Assembly (NCBI GenBank): GCA_020846145.1
Contig: JADLEL010000219.1
Coordinates: 62,001 to 126,000, forward strand
DNA: 64,000 nucleotides
Source: Pirellulales bacterium
GTDB taxonomy: Bacteria > Planctomycetota > Planctomycetia > Pirellulales > Thermoguttaceae
Reading direction: 5' to 3'
The notes below the pieces were generated by a model. It saw only the letters and a program-made list of their open reading frames with translations. It did no database searches and was not told the DNA's origin. This document shows, in pieces, positions 33,935 to 43,803 of this stretch. Every line of letters begins with the position of its first letter. Position 1 is the stretch's first letter. A program made the translations under genes and the position numbers.

Positions 33935-34690
33935 CTAAGACACGGGCCGAATGAACTGCCGGATCACGTCGAGAATTGGATCGGCGGTTCGTGGGGTGTA
34001 ATTGGGCGAGTGTGCTACAAAAACGAATGAGAAGGATTCGTTTGCCTGAAAATCCTCGCGATCGATGAATTGGATTGGTATCTCCGATTCCAGCGAAACG
34101 GGCGTAAAGTCCGTGAGACGAGTAAGCGGATCGAGACACTCCGGCGGAAGCGTCTTAAGCTGCAAAACGCCACATCGCGGATCATATCCTCGAAACATGC
34201 AATCTGGAATGTCATGCAAATTGCCATTCTTTGCAAATAACTGCGGGTGATGAACGTAAGTAACGGAAGAAATCCAACCGCACGCCAGCGCGAACGAAAC
34301 GTAGTTGCCTTCGAGAAGCCCCGTGATTCCGTCGCGTCGTGGATTCTGGCGGTCGATCGCCTCACGATTTAGCAGATCGCCCATAATGTAACCGCAACTA
34401 CCATCACCCATGCCCATATCCGCATGGGAGTCGAGATGCGTAAGTTGGAAGGGCGTATCGAGTTGGCCGGAGGCGGTCAGTTTCTTCCAGCAATCAAAAA
34501 GTTCATGATGGTAGGCAACAATAGCTCCTGGCAACGGGCAGTCCCGCTTTAGTCCGCAACGTTGCGTCAAATACGTTTCGACGGCCTGAATCGACCAAGG
34601 CTGATACTCCGTTGGGGACAATCGGTCTGCCGCCTTTCGCCAAGGGCGGGGATCAACGAAGAGGTCAAGGTCTATATCGAGAATGTTCAC
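33935..34690 (-). CDS. UPF0489 family protein (arginase-like fold), 251 aa
   Basis: The protein starts at GTG 34690 with GAGG eight bases upstream. VNILDIDLDLFVDPRPW and FQLTHLDSHADMGMGD carry the Asp/His residues expected of this arginase/deacetylase-like family, and later FVFVAHSPNYTPRTADP fits too. Members probably bind metals and hydrolyse a C-N bond, but no substrate is established that I know. It follows the 192-residue gene by 31 bases. Confidence 0.75.
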   Translation of the reverse strand: MNILDIDLDLFVDPRPWRKAADRLSPTEYQPWSIQAVETYLTQRCGLKRDCPLPGAIVAYHHELFDCWKKLTASGQLDTPFQLTHLDSHADMGMGDGSCGYIMGDLLNREAIDRQNPRRDGITGLLEGNYVSFALACGWISSVTYVHHPQLFAKNGNLHDIPDCMFRGYDPRCGVLQLKTLPPECLDPLTRLTDFTPVSLESEIPIQFIDREDFQANESFSFVFVAHSPNYTPRTADPILDVIRQFIRPVS

Positions 34691-34721
34691 AGCGAAAACC
34701 TCTATGGAGTAAACGAGTAGG

Positions 34722-35300
34722 TTATTCGATTTTGATGCCGTAAGGATTAATGCAACAGTTGTCGCGGAAGGCAAAAGGGGTGCCGGCGATCCGCTGGAAG
34801 CCGAGTTGCCGCCATTCATCGACGGTCAGCGCCAAGCCGATGAAATCGCTTTCCTCTTTATCGAAGCTGGCAATCACCAAATCGGTCGATCCCCAGACCT
34901 TGATCGCCGTCTCGAATGCCCGAACGATGGCCCCGACCTTGCGGAATTCCTCCGGGATGTCGAATTTCCACAAAACCAAGATATCGTTCCAAGAGGGTTC
35001 GATTTCTAATTCCCGCTTCGTTTCGCCCTCTTCATCGAAGATCGCGTGGTACATCGCCACCAAATAATCCGAATGGGCATCGCAAACATCCAGCAAGTCG
35101 AGATGGTTGTTTTCCACTTCGACCGCTTGAATTTTCAGCAATTCGATGGTTCCAGCCTTGACCCCCTCGCGGTCGTTTACCATTGCGGAGAGTTTGCCCG
35201 TGATTTCCTGAACGTAAAACTCATCCGCTTCCCAAGGAACAATCGGGGCCGATACGTGAAAATCGATGGCACTGAGAAAAGGTTCTTCGTCAAAATACAT
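34722..35300 (-). CDS. Hypothetical protein, 192 aa, weakly acetyltransferase-like
   Basis: The protein alternates helices and strands; GAIVRAFETAIKVWGSTDLVI followed by TVDEWRQLGFQRIAGTPFAF resembles the end of a GNAT fold (helix, strand, 'GF.r' loop), but no acetyl-CoA loop is clear. It is probably co-transcribed with the UPF0489 gene. Unknown function. Confidence 0.5.
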   Translation of the reverse strand: MYFDEEPFLSAIDFHVSAPIVPWEADEFYVQEITGKLSAMVNDREGVKAGTIELLKIQAVEVENNHLDLLDVCDAHSDYLVAMYHAIFDEEGETKRELEIEPSWNDILVLWKFDIPEEFRKVGAIVRAFETAIKVWGSTDLVIASFDKEESDFIGLALTVDEWRQLGFQRIAGTPFAFRDNCCINPYGIKIE

Positions 35301-35820
35301 AGTTTATCAGTGTAAGATGAAAATGAAGTTGTGCATTAATCTTTTGGAAGCCACGGAAAACACGGCGTTTTATCGTCAAGGGGATGGGATTGCTTCCTGG
35401 ATCAGCCCCTTCCGACAAACCCGTCCGTAGAATCAAAGATAGCTTGAAAAAACGGCTAAATCAATGCGAAAAACACGGAAACCAACCTCGGGTTTTCCGG
35501 GATGACGGAAAGGATCATCTTTGGTTCCTCGGTGTATCACGTGCTTGAATTCCTTGGGGCAGATTGCGAATTGAACGGATTGGTTGAATTTTTCCCAAGC
35601 GGAGAATCCACTTTCAGGAAAGTGCATCAAAAAAATGGTGGCCGGCGTGACATAGCCCTGGGTTTGTGGCATATATTTCGTCGGTCAAGCGGTTCGTGGG
35701 CTGTTGAGCGGATTGCGGCAACCGAATGTTCCTCCGGTGGCGTTCTGCTACGATCCCCGCCGGCTGTTCATGAAGTTCTCCGTGGTGCGCTGAGCAGCCG
35801 CTTGCTGCTTTTCCGCTTTC
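35301..35820. other. 520 bp without a convincing gene
   Basis: Frames on both strands here (for example 35433-35672 minus and 35502-35906 plus) lack ribosome sites, overlap each other and show no recognisable residues. I see no strong hairpin or repeat. It may hold the promoter of the leftward pair at 34722/33935 and a decayed gene. Confidence 0.4.
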
Positions 35821-35937
35821 TCATCTGTCCGCATACCGCATATCTTCCTCCGTGTAAACAAGAGGTTGAGGCCCGGTGGTGCGTAAACTGGCCTCAAAAT
35901 CCTTAGAAATTATCCTTCTGGCCGGATTTGGCGGCAT
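35821..35937 (-). CDS. Possible 38-aa small protein
   Basis: An ATG at 35937 has AAGGAAAG five bases upstream and encodes 38 residues (MPPNPARRIISKDFEASLRT and more). It overlaps the end of the 102-residue gene upstream in another frame. Only the ribosome site and spacing support it. Confidence 0.25.
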   Translation of the reverse strand: MPPNPARRIISKDFEASLRTTGPQPLVYTEEDMRYADR

Positions 35938-36211
35938 CGCGCTTTCCTTTCGGGGAACGTTCTGGCTCCTCGGAAGATCCATTCTTGTCTGTCGCCTTCT
36001 GGAAAATCCAGGTATGAACCATGTCGGCGACCTTAGCCAAAAGCGGCAGGTCGTCGCGGCCAAAACTTGCGGAATCGGCCCACTGGTCCTCCTCGTCTTT
36101 GTAAAGACGCGAGAACGTCACGTTGTGCAAAGTGCCGTTTTGCGTCTCGTTTTCCCAGATTGCTGCGCGAATCCGGCCAAGCCGGATTTCATGCACGGGT
36201 TTTTTCGCCAT
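35903..36211 (-). CDS. Conserved hypothetical protein (MAKKPVHEIRLG type), 102 aa
   Basis: The start MAKKPVHEIRLGRIRAAIWE at 36211 is one I recognise from many planctomycete mobile regions. It is followed by NGTLHNVTFSRLYKD and FGRDDLPLLAKVADMVHTWI, then a charged tail. It is probably a small DNA- or protein-binding domain, but nothing is established. It helps place the element in Planctomycetota. Confidence 0.65.
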   Translation of the reverse strand: MAKKPVHEIRLGRIRAAIWENETQNGTLHNVTFSRLYKDEEDQWADSASFGRDDLPLLAKVADMVHTWIFQKATDKNGSSEEPERSPKGKRDAAKSGQKDNF

Positions 36212-36320
36212 GTCAGTCTCCTCCATTTCTGAATTGTTGTAAAAGGAACTCATCATACCTCTCTTTGCTACAAACGACCGTCGGCGACAAGCTCGACAGT
36301 CCAAACGTGAAAGGATGTCT

Positions 36321-36539
36321 TTAGGACACCCCTTGATTTACCGAGAAATCCGACTTGAATTGCTCGACAACATCAAACCATGCGCCTTCGGCGGCGGCAT
36401 CGTTCAAATCGACGAGTACCGTTTCCGGTTCCTCGCAGTCGATCCGAACATCGCAATCCACGCCGCTCGATGCAAGCCGGAAGCCCAGCATGAATGCCGC
36501 TGCGGCTTCGGGCGAATGAAATGTTTTGCATGTGTCCAT
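36321..36539 (-). CDS. Small acidic protein, 72 aa
   Basis: The protein begins MDTCKTFHSPEAAAAFMLGF and is acidic in its second half. It follows the DUF932 gene by 18 bases and is probably in its operon. Unknown function. Confidence 0.5.
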   Translation of the reverse strand: MDTCKTFHSPEAAAAFMLGFRLASSGVDCDVRIDCEEPETVLVDLNDAAAEGAWFDVVEQFKSDFSVNQGVS

Positions 36540-36557
36540 AAACCGAATCCTTGTCGA

Positions 36558-37586
36558 TTAGGCGGCCATGCTCAGCAACTTGCCGGTTTGCTGATCAACT
36601 TCGGTTCGGTCGCCGGCGTTTGCCAATTCCCGCGACAATCGCGTCAAGGCGTCCACCAGATCGAACACGGTGAAACGGCCCACGCGGACGGTCATGTCGA
36701 TGGCCTTTCTCGCCAAATTCCGGTTGATGCCGGCTTTCGACAATACGGCCTTCACGTCCTCCGCATCCTGGCCGACCTCCATCTTCATCGCATTCTGGAT
36801 CACGCGGGCGAACACGTCCCGCCTTGCGTCCCTTTTGAGGACCAAGGCTTCGATGATCCGGCGAATATCGCCGAGTGCATCGCGGACGTTCGCCGTGTGC
36901 TTTCGCGTGAACTCCAACACCTCGACGGCATCCCACACGATATGATTTCCGCAAATCTGCTGAAACCAAAACGTCTCGATGCCCAAGGAACGCCGGCCCA
37001 CCTCCGAATTCCAAAGGAAGAATCCCGGCGCGAAGTTCTCGCCGCCGATCTCCGTCCAGCCGGTCGGATCGATGAGGAAACAGAACATATCCTGTTCCCC
37101 GCAATAGAGACCCGTTCCGCCGTTGAAGCCCGCCGGCGGGGCCGTGAAGCCGTCGGCGCACTCCAGCACGAGATCCAGCAACTCGGCGTTATGTAGCCGG
37201 GTGTAGCTGGCTCCGTGAATCGAACGGGCTTGTTCGCCCGTTGCGAAAATCTGAAGCGGCTTGTTGCCGCGCGGCATCGTTTCGGCGAAAACCCGCGACG
37301 CCGTGTCCGGCGAAAGCCGGTTCACGGTCTCCTTGGTGACGCCGGAGAGTCGGCAAAGTTGGCCGAAGCTCCAATCGTTCATCGTGAAGACTTTGTCCTC
37401 GCCATTAGCGAGCAATAGGCCGTCCGATCCCATCGGCCTGGCCCAAAGCCCCGAAGGGGAGATCCAATTGTCGAGAGATTCTTCCCGCTGCCATCGGCAA
37501 TGGTCAACGAGGGCCTCCAACGACGGATACGTTTCATCGGGGGTGCGCCGAAACAGTTCCCGGCTTGCCCGGTTGAGATTTTGCAT
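36558..37586 (-). CDS. DUF932 family plasmid protein, 342 aa
   Basis: Residues 150-260 carry the DUF932 signature: GLYCGEQDMFCFLIDPTG, FAPGFFLWNSEVGRRSLGIE, FWFQQICGNHIVWDA. The head (MNDWSFGQLCRLSGVTKETV) and a helical tail also fit. The family is widespread on plasmids, phages and integrative elements; its role is unproved, with proposals around DNA metabolism. The start at 37586 excludes 30 residues translated from the leader, which contains a strong hairpin. Confidence 0.85.
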   Translation of the reverse strand: MQNLNRASRELFRRTPDETYPSLEALVDHCRWQREESLDNWISPSGLWARPMGSDGLLLANGEDKVFTMNDWSFGQLCRLSGVTKETVNRLSPDTASRVFAETMPRGNKPLQIFATGEQARSIHGASYTRLHNAELLDLVLECADGFTAPPAGFNGGTGLYCGEQDMFCFLIDPTGWTEIGGENFAPGFFLWNSEVGRRSLGIETFWFQQICGNHIVWDAVEVLEFTRKHTANVRDALGDIRRIIEALVLKRDARRDVFARVIQNAMKMEVGQDAEDVKAVLSKAGINRNLARKAIDMTVRVGRFTVFDLVDALTRLSRELANAGDRTEVDQQTGKLLSMAA

Positions 37587-37845
37587 GTCTCGCTCCTTTC
37601 TATAAACCTTGTGTAAAGAAAAACCTAAAAGAACCTTGTGTTGCACCACCGGTCCTCGATTGGAGTCAGTCTCCAATCAAGGACCGAATACATTTGCTTC
37701 TTCCCCGACCAAGTTTTCAAGGAACTGTCTTTGCCTAGAGTTATGGGACCGGCAAGCGAGAATGTTGCACCGGGCAACTCGGAAATTCTTTTTGCGGCGT
37801 TAAAGCCGTGAATTGCCGTCGGATTTCCCGCTCACGGGTAATGAC
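37587..37845 (-). promoter_or_regulatory. Leader of DUF932 gene with 15-bp hairpin (37650-37686)
   Basis: CGGTCCTCGATTGGAG (37650-37665) pairs with CTCCAATCAAGGACCG (37671-37686), 15 pairs with one C/A mismatch and a five-base loop. It lies about 65 bases before the DUF932 start on the minus strand. Its GGACCG core resembles the hairpins at 22133 and 27869. Nothing else is seen in this 259-bp gap. Confidence 0.5.
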
Positions 37846-39069
37846 TTAAATGCAGAAGCTCAATGCCGAGCGGAAAAGAGCCGTCTCGGCAGACCCGAGC
37901 GGTTGCACGGGAAAAGAAGTCCGCACAAGCCCGTTTTCGTAAGCCGTCAGGGCGATCCCCTGAGAAAGGAATCTTTGCCGCAAGGCATCCACCGGAACGG
38001 CTTGCGGGACGTCCGCTACGGATTCGAGAAGAAGAATGCCGGTTTGCAGGGATTCGACCGGTGTGGCCGGTTTCCAGCCCGTGCCGGCGGATCGATCAAC
38101 GGCTCGTTGAACGTTTTCGCGTTGGCCTAGAAGTTCTTCGCTTTTCGGGCGCTGTGCCGTCGCCATGCGGCGAACGGCGGCGGCAGCGGTGAAAAGCGGT
38201 GCCAAATTGACCGTTTCCGAAAACGACTTGGGGCGTTCTTGTTCCAACTGGTTGGTAAAATCGAAGAGTGGGTCGTCCAAATCCCCTTCGGAGAACATTT
38301 CTTGCGATAGCGACTCGATGAACGGTTCGGAGGACGGTCGGCAGCAACAGGCCAGCCCCATCGGATGATAGGCGCGAAGCCATTTATGGCAACCGGCAAG
38401 GAAGAGATCGCAATACCCGCTCGCCAAGCCGAGCGGAATATGATTGAGGGCCTGAGCGCCGTCAACCACCGTGAATCGCGGTTTTTCTTCATCGCCCAAT
38501 TCGGCAACCAATTCCGCAACCGGCAGGCGGATGCCTTGAAACGTAACGGCACTGAGAAATAACCCGTCGCAATTATGATTACGATAACAGGAAGCCAATC
38601 GGTCGGTTAAAGCCGCTTTCGAGATTTTTTCACGGAAAACGGCGTGACGGATCGGTACGGCCGTTATCGTCCGCTGATGCCGCTGGCATTCGGCGGATAG
38701 AATCTGGAGGTAAGCCGGCCACTCCAAGTCGGAAACCAGGATGTTATCGCAACGTCGGCATAAGGCCCGTGCGGCCAAGCGAACCAATTGAGCGGAGCGA
38801 TTGGCGACAAACACATTTCTGGCTGCCGGCAAGGCCAAAACAGAACGTAAGTCGTTTTTGAAGGCGGAGATGCCTGCCCAAAAGGAGAGGCTCAAATATT
38901 GCCGGGCAAGCGAAGGGGGCAAGGCCATGTAGCCCGATTGCAAAAACTGCTCGAAGTACAGCGAACACCCCTCTTCGCCGGCAAACCGGGCGAAGTCGAT
39001 GTCAGCCGCTTGAGCCTCGGGGCACATGCGGCCAAGTCGTGCGGTGTCCAGATAAAGGCGTGTGGCCAT
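37846..39069 (-). CDS. Class V aminotransferase (cysteine-desulfurase-like PLP enzyme)
   Basis: This 407-residue protein has the fold type I PLP pattern: RFTVVDGAQALNHIPLG (Asp and Gln near the cofactor) and CDLFLAGCHKWLRAYHPMG, where the Lys in CHKW should bind PLP. The catalytic Cys loop of true desulfurases is not obvious. It ends in RTSFPVQPLGSAETALFRS. It is followed upstream by a gene of unknown function on the same strand, a pair that may form an accessory (possibly defence) module; that is inference. Confidence 0.75.
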   Translation of the reverse strand: MATRLYLDTARLGRMCPEAQAADIDFARFAGEEGCSLYFEQFLQSGYMALPPSLARQYLSLSFWAGISAFKNDLRSVLALPAARNVFVANRSAQLVRLAARALCRRCDNILVSDLEWPAYLQILSAECQRHQRTITAVPIRHAVFREKISKAALTDRLASCYRNHNCDGLFLSAVTFQGIRLPVAELVAELGDEEKPRFTVVDGAQALNHIPLGLASGYCDLFLAGCHKWLRAYHPMGLACCCRPSSEPFIESLSQEMFSEGDLDDPLFDFTNQLEQERPKSFSETVNLAPLFTAAAAVRRMATAQRPKSEELLGQRENVQRAVDRSAGTGWKPATPVESLQTGILLLESVADVPQAVPVDALRQRFLSQGIALTAYENGLVRTSFPVQPLGSAETALFRSALSFCI

Positions 39070-39163
39070 GTGTACAGATCATTGTATCGGCAATATTTCC
39101 CATGTCAAGCATCGGGAATATGGAAAATCAGAAATGAGCGGCGTAGCGGAAAGCGATATCCCG

Positions 39164-39871
39164 CTACGAATGCCGGCGGGAAGGATTGGGTGAAAGAAGA
39201 TCGGCGTAGGGAATCGAATAGAATAACAACCGCTTCCAGCGTTCCAACGCTTGCCGATACGATTGTGGGGCGAAATCGAGCGTATAACGCACGGTCCGGC
39301 ACTGGTCGTCCAGTTCCCACAAACCCCATGCCCGATCGCCGTAGATGCCAAAATCGGCGATCAGGTCCGGCTCCCCGTCAAGGTCCGTTTCCCGAAGGAG
39401 CATGAGGGTGATCCCCTGGCGGTGTTGTTCTTCGATCCAACCGCATAGGTTATTGGACGGCAAGGGGCTGCCGGCGGGCCAGTAGAAATCCGGCAGGATT
39501 AGGATGCGTTCGATGGACAAGCCTTTTTGACGCAAGTCGAAATTCCGCTGCATACTGCGGCGTCCGGGGATGTCCTGCCAGTAGTCCTCGGTCCGCACCC
39601 AAGCTACCGAACGATAATGCTTGACGGAATCGCAAGCCAGAATCCATTCGTAAGCCTCCCTCCAGGACTCGGTGGAGGTAAAAACGAGTTTGCCGGCGGC
39701 AAGTTGCTTGAATTCCTCGGCAAGGGCAAACAACTTCTTCAAGGCGAAGTGCCGAAAGAGCGGATCGCTGCGGCGGGAAACGACTCCCAAGGCATGGCTG
39801 ATAATCTGCGAAGCGATAAACAACTCCGCAAAACTCTCCTGGTCTTCGTCTTTTCCCGCCACGGCGCACAC
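39164..39871 (-). CDS. Hypothetical protein, possible PLD/DUF6879-like fold, 235 aa
   Basis: The protein starts at a GTG (39871). Its middle reads EAYEWILACDSVKHYRSVAW, then LSIERILILPDF and EEQHRQGITLMLLRE, a pattern of strands and an ERI-LP motif seen in some stand-alone sensor or PLD-like domains of defence loci. No catalytic HKD is seen. It is 95 bases upstream of the PLP enzyme gene on the same strand. Confidence 0.45.
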   Translation of the reverse strand: MCAVAGKDEDQESFAELFIASQIISHALGVVSRRSDPLFRHFALKKLFALAEEFKQLAAGKLVFTSTESWREAYEWILACDSVKHYRSVAWVRTEDYWQDIPGRRSMQRNFDLRQKGLSIERILILPDFYWPAGSPLPSNNLCGWIEEQHRQGITLMLLRETDLDGEPDLIADFGIYGDRAWGLWELDDQCRTVRYTLDFAPQSYRQALERWKRLLFYSIPYADLLSPNPSRRHS

Positions 39872-39975
39872 TACCCCACCAAAACGCCAACCACTTCCGC
39901 GATCTCTCCTTGCAGAATCGCGGCGCTTACGATCTACACGATATTATGGTGAAATGATTCGGAAGTGTTGCATAA

Positions 39976-42900
39976 TTATTCGGTGGCGGGTTTCGGCCTT
40001 TGAAGCATGACGCTGGCTACGCCGGCCAGAGCGGCGGCTTGTTCGGCCAGCCCCCCGCGTTCCCCGAACGATTCGACAAGGTTCGTGAAATCGAAATCAG
40101 CTTGGGCTGCCTCGGCCCTCGTCACGGCATAGGATGCGCGAAGTTTTGCGACATCATCTTCGATGCCCGCCAGCATTTGCCGGGCATTGCCGGCCTTTTT
40201 GTGCCGGACCATTTCCAAAACGATTTCCATGACCGTCTGGTCTTTTTCCAGGCCGAAGACTTGGGACTTTTTCACGAATTCGCGGGCAAGGTCGAAATCG
40301 CCGATGCAGGCGGCCCCTCGGGCCAGATCCGCATAAACGGCAGGCGGGGCGCGATTGCTGGATTGCGTGACAAGCCCGCCGGCTTTCATCGCGTAGGTTT
40401 GGAACTGGTCGGCGTTTCCTTGCCGACCGGCAAGGATTGCCAATTGGGCGTAACCGCCGGCTGCCCAAGTAAAATCGAGACTCCCGCGTCCTTCGCGTTG
40501 GGTGGTCTCCGATTGTTGAAGGATAAGCCGGGTATCCTCGGATTTTATGCAAGCGAGAAAATACGACTGCGCCCGTGAAGGAGCAGGGCGATTGAGATTC
40601 CAATAGTTGGGTATAAGAATCCGTTCGGCGATGTCGGCGCGTCCACGCAAGCGCAGCCGTCCGGCGATCTGAGCCGTCCAAAGCTGGGGCGACCACGCTT
40701 CGAAGTAGCGGTAGTTTTTGGCCGTGCGCGGCAGCAATGCCGCAAGGCTCAAGGCATCCAGCAATGTATCGACGGATTCCTGCTTCTCGCCGCGAAGATG
40801 ATGAAATGTTTCGAGATCCAAAAGGATGTCGATGGCGGTTGTCATCTGATTGAAATCTCTTTGGTCCGGCACGAAACCTTGCCGCGATTGGTAGTTGGGT
40901 GCCGACGCATTCTTGCCCTGGCCTTTGCCAAGGAGAAAATCATAGACGCCCTGGTGGGCGCGCTGCATGGCCTTGTGAGCATCGGCTTTCTTGCCGTTCT
41001 CTTCCTGCACTTCCGCAATTCGCATCCAGAGATACGCCTGAGTTCGCGGATTGCCGACGGCCTCCGTCAAGGCGATCGCCTGTTCCAACCACCATTCGGG
41101 GGTTGAATTGATGTGTTTCTTGAAACTCTCGCGGGTGTGGGGATTATCACGATTACCACGCAATATCTCGCAAACCACAGAGAGTTTGGGAAGAGGCTGA
41201 TTTGCCGAGAATGTGGTGATTTTGGAAGTGGTGGCGGAAGGGCTTTCCTTTGCCCTATCGTTGGAAGAATCGTTTTGTGGTAGAGCGGGAAGTTCTGTCG
41301 ATGGTTTTGGCGTGTGGAGTTTCAATCCCCATACGATCCCCATAAGGGCAGCGGCTTGTCGGGTGGGATCGGGTAAATCGGTAGTCCACATTTTTAGTTG
41401 AGCCAGCGATTTATCCGAAGAGGCCGTATCGGCATACGCGGTCCAGCAAAACATCGGGGGACCAATCTCGTTTTCATTCAAGGAATCAAGTAAGGTTCGC
41501 AGTTGATCATACTGCTTGGTTTTGCAGAATTCTCTCGCAATTCGAGCATACAAGCCCATGCGGTCGCTTTCGCCAATAACAAAGCGGGTGCCCAAACATG
41601 CTCTATAGTAGCAGCCCGCATCGATATCGGCTCGCACTAATAAATATCGTGAGACAGCCGGTAAATAGTCCGGACCGGTATGAATGTAGCTCGCGTTTGC
41701 GCATGTGGCGGCATATGCTTGCTCGAAGATTTCCCGGCCAGCTTTGGTATCACTTCCGTATTTAGCGGCGGTAAGCGTCGCGCGTGCATATTCCATAACA
41801 TATCGTTCACACTTTTTTGAACGTTCTTCCGGCGCATAATCGGCTTCCAAGTCCAAAACGTCCTTCCAAGCCGCTTGCCAATCGCCCGATTCGGAATGGG
41901 CAAAACAGCGGACGGTATAGGGGAGCGTTTTCCGCAAGATCTCGGGAGCCGAATACTGCCTATCGATTCGAGAAATGCAGTCCATTGCCTTTTTCAGCAT
42001 GGTAGTGGAAGCCGCTTGGTCTCCCATACGAGAATAATGTCCTGCGCATCGGGCGTAGCGAATCGCCCGATTTGCATGGTTTGTGATCCCTTCGCAAAAG
42101 CGCGCCGCCAACTCGACCGCTGGTTTAGCTTCTTCTTTGTCGCCACATTGGACCTGAAGTTCGGCCAGGGGTAACAGGGCACCGATTCCGTTTTCAGGAT
42201 TGGCCATGCCGATGGATTTTGCAGCCGAATTTGCGTTCTTGATAGCTTCTCGATAGCCGGTTGCATCGTTCAATTCATGGTTCAATTCCGCCAACAGCAT
42301 ATACAGATCGAGTTTCTGGCTCGAATCGGTGACAGAATTCAACCGCGTTTTGGCGGCATCCAACCAGAGCGATGGTTTCTCGGCGGCAATCTTCTCGAAT
42401 TCGGTCAACACTTTTTCGTACTGGGATTTCGCGCTGCGGTAGCTCAAGGTTGCAAATTCGTAACTTCCGCTATCGAAAGTCGATTGGGCGTCATGGATGG
42501 ATTTCTGAGCGGACTCGGAAAGCTGGGGCACAATGGTCTTCGCATCGATCTTTTCGGCGATCTGTTGCAGTGCAACGGCGGGCAAGCGTTCATGTTCCGC
42601 CCTGCCTCGGGCTTCGTCGGCCATAAGCTGAGCGGCGGCAACCTGTTTCTCGGGAACCAGCGTGGCCGAGTTCAAGCGTTTGTCCGCGCCGCCGGGGAGC
42701 CGATTCCGGTTTCGGATCGCCAACAAACGGGATTCTTCGGCGGCTTCCTCCTTGGCTTGTGCCTCCGCCGCCAATTCGGCAATCTTCTTCCGATCGGCTG
42801 CCGCTAGGGTTTGCGAATCCTTGCGCCGCTTCTCTTCCGTTTTCTCATCGCCGGCGATTTTCTCGTAAGATTTCGCTCGCTCCCGATAGGCCGCGACATA

Positions 42901-43803
42901 TTTGTCGTCCAGATTGATAGCTTCCGAAAAATCATCGATGGCTTTTTTGTATTCCTGCTGGTCGTAATAGACTTGTCCCCGCCAAAGAAATGCCCCTGGG
43001 TCCATCTGAGCCAGTTGAACGGCCTCATCCAAATCGGCAAGCGCCTCTTTGCGCTCATCTTGTTTGTGATGGGCAACGCCGCGAAGCCCCCAAGCGGCGG
43101 CAAATTTGGAATCGTGCTTTAACGCCGTGGTTGTTTCATCGATTACACCCTTGAAATCCCTTCGGTCGTAGAGAATCAAGGCTTTCCAATAATAATGCGG
43201 GGCGTGTGTCGGCTCCAATTCAATGCAACCGTTCACCCCGGCCAAGGCTTGGTCGATATTGCCTTGCTCGAAAGCCGCACGCGAAAGGCCAATCCAAGCA
43301 TGGACATTTTTTCCGTCCATCGAGATGGATTGCGAATAATCCGCAATCGCCCGGTCATATTCTTTGAGGGCTTGATATACCTTCGCCCGCCCCAAAAACG
43401 TAAGTGGTTCTTTTCGGTTTCGATTCAAAGCCTCAAGGTAATCCTTGATCGCCTCGGCGTATTGTTTGAGTTCAAAATAGGCCGCTGCTCTTTCGGCATA
43501 GGGCGGGGCTTTTTGCGGGTCGAGCTTGATGGCCTTCGTACAATCCTCAATCACGCCGGCGAAGTTCTTTTGCCCGCGACGGGCAAAAGCCCTGCCGATG
43601 TACGACAAGCTGTCGTCGGGAGTCGATGCGATGGCTTGGGAATATGTGGCTTCCGCCTCGGGATACTTCCCGGCATCCAACTGCTTTCTGCCTTGCAGGC
43701 AGAGTTCTTCGAACGACGGTTCGGCAAAGCCCGCCGACAAAAGCGACAAAGTGGCCAGTAGGATTGACACGACGGAGGAATTCGGCAATTTGCGGGTGGA
43801 CAT
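39976..43803 (-). CDS. Secreted tetratricopeptide-repeat protein, 1275 aa
   Basis: Met 43803 is followed by a signal peptide (SVVSILLATLSLLSAGFA, cut after about residue 27). Residues 30-330 contain eight or more TPR units (for example KYPEAEATYSQAIASTPDDS and QYAEAIKDYLEALNRN). A coiled coil (about 335-375) and long helical repeats of a more diverged type follow. Such proteins scaffold other proteins outside the cytoplasm. It stands alone between the PLP pair and a structured repeat, so its partner is unknown. Confidence 0.8.
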   Translation of the reverse strand: MSTRKLPNSSVVSILLATLSLLSAGFAEPSFEELCLQGRKQLDAGKYPEAEATYSQAIASTPDDSLSYIGRAFARRGQKNFAGVIEDCTKAIKLDPQKAPPYAERAAAYFELKQYAEAIKDYLEALNRNRKEPLTFLGRAKVYQALKEYDRAIADYSQSISMDGKNVHAWIGLSRAAFEQGNIDQALAGVNGCIELEPTHAPHYYWKALILYDRRDFKGVIDETTTALKHDSKFAAAWGLRGVAHHKQDERKEALADLDEAVQLAQMDPGAFLWRGQVYYDQQEYKKAIDDFSEAINLDDKYVAAYRERAKSYEKIAGDEKTEEKRRKDSQTLAAADRKKIAELAAEAQAKEEAAEESRLLAIRNRNRLPGGADKRLNSATLVPEKQVAAAQLMADEARGRAEHERLPAVALQQIAEKIDAKTIVPQLSESAQKSIHDAQSTFDSGSYEFATLSYRSAKSQYEKVLTEFEKIAAEKPSLWLDAAKTRLNSVTDSSQKLDLYMLLAELNHELNDATGYREAIKNANSAAKSIGMANPENGIGALLPLAELQVQCGDKEEAKPAVELAARFCEGITNHANRAIRYARCAGHYSRMGDQAASTTMLKKAMDCISRIDRQYSAPEILRKTLPYTVRCFAHSESGDWQAAWKDVLDLEADYAPEERSKKCERYVMEYARATLTAAKYGSDTKAGREIFEQAYAATCANASYIHTGPDYLPAVSRYLLVRADIDAGCYYRACLGTRFVIGESDRMGLYARIAREFCKTKQYDQLRTLLDSLNENEIGPPMFCWTAYADTASSDKSLAQLKMWTTDLPDPTRQAAALMGIVWGLKLHTPKPSTELPALPQNDSSNDRAKESPSATTSKITTFSANQPLPKLSVVCEILRGNRDNPHTRESFKKHINSTPEWWLEQAIALTEAVGNPRTQAYLWMRIAEVQEENGKKADAHKAMQRAHQGVYDFLLGKGQGKNASAPNYQSRQGFVPDQRDFNQMTTAIDILLDLETFHHLRGEKQESVDTLLDALSLAALLPRTAKNYRYFEAWSPQLWTAQIAGRLRLRGRADIAERILIPNYWNLNRPAPSRAQSYFLACIKSEDTRLILQQSETTQREGRGSLDFTWAAGGYAQLAILAGRQGNADQFQTYAMKAGGLVTQSSNRAPPAVYADLARGAACIGDFDLAREFVKKSQVFGLEKDQTVMEIVLEMVRHKKAGNARQMLAGIEDDVAKLRASYAVTRAEAAQADFDFTNLVESFGERGGLAEQAAALAGVASVMLQRPKPATE

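Noticed and set aside
35502-35906. 134-codon plus-strand frame
   Set aside because: No ribosome site, overlaps minus-strand genes and has no recognisable pattern.
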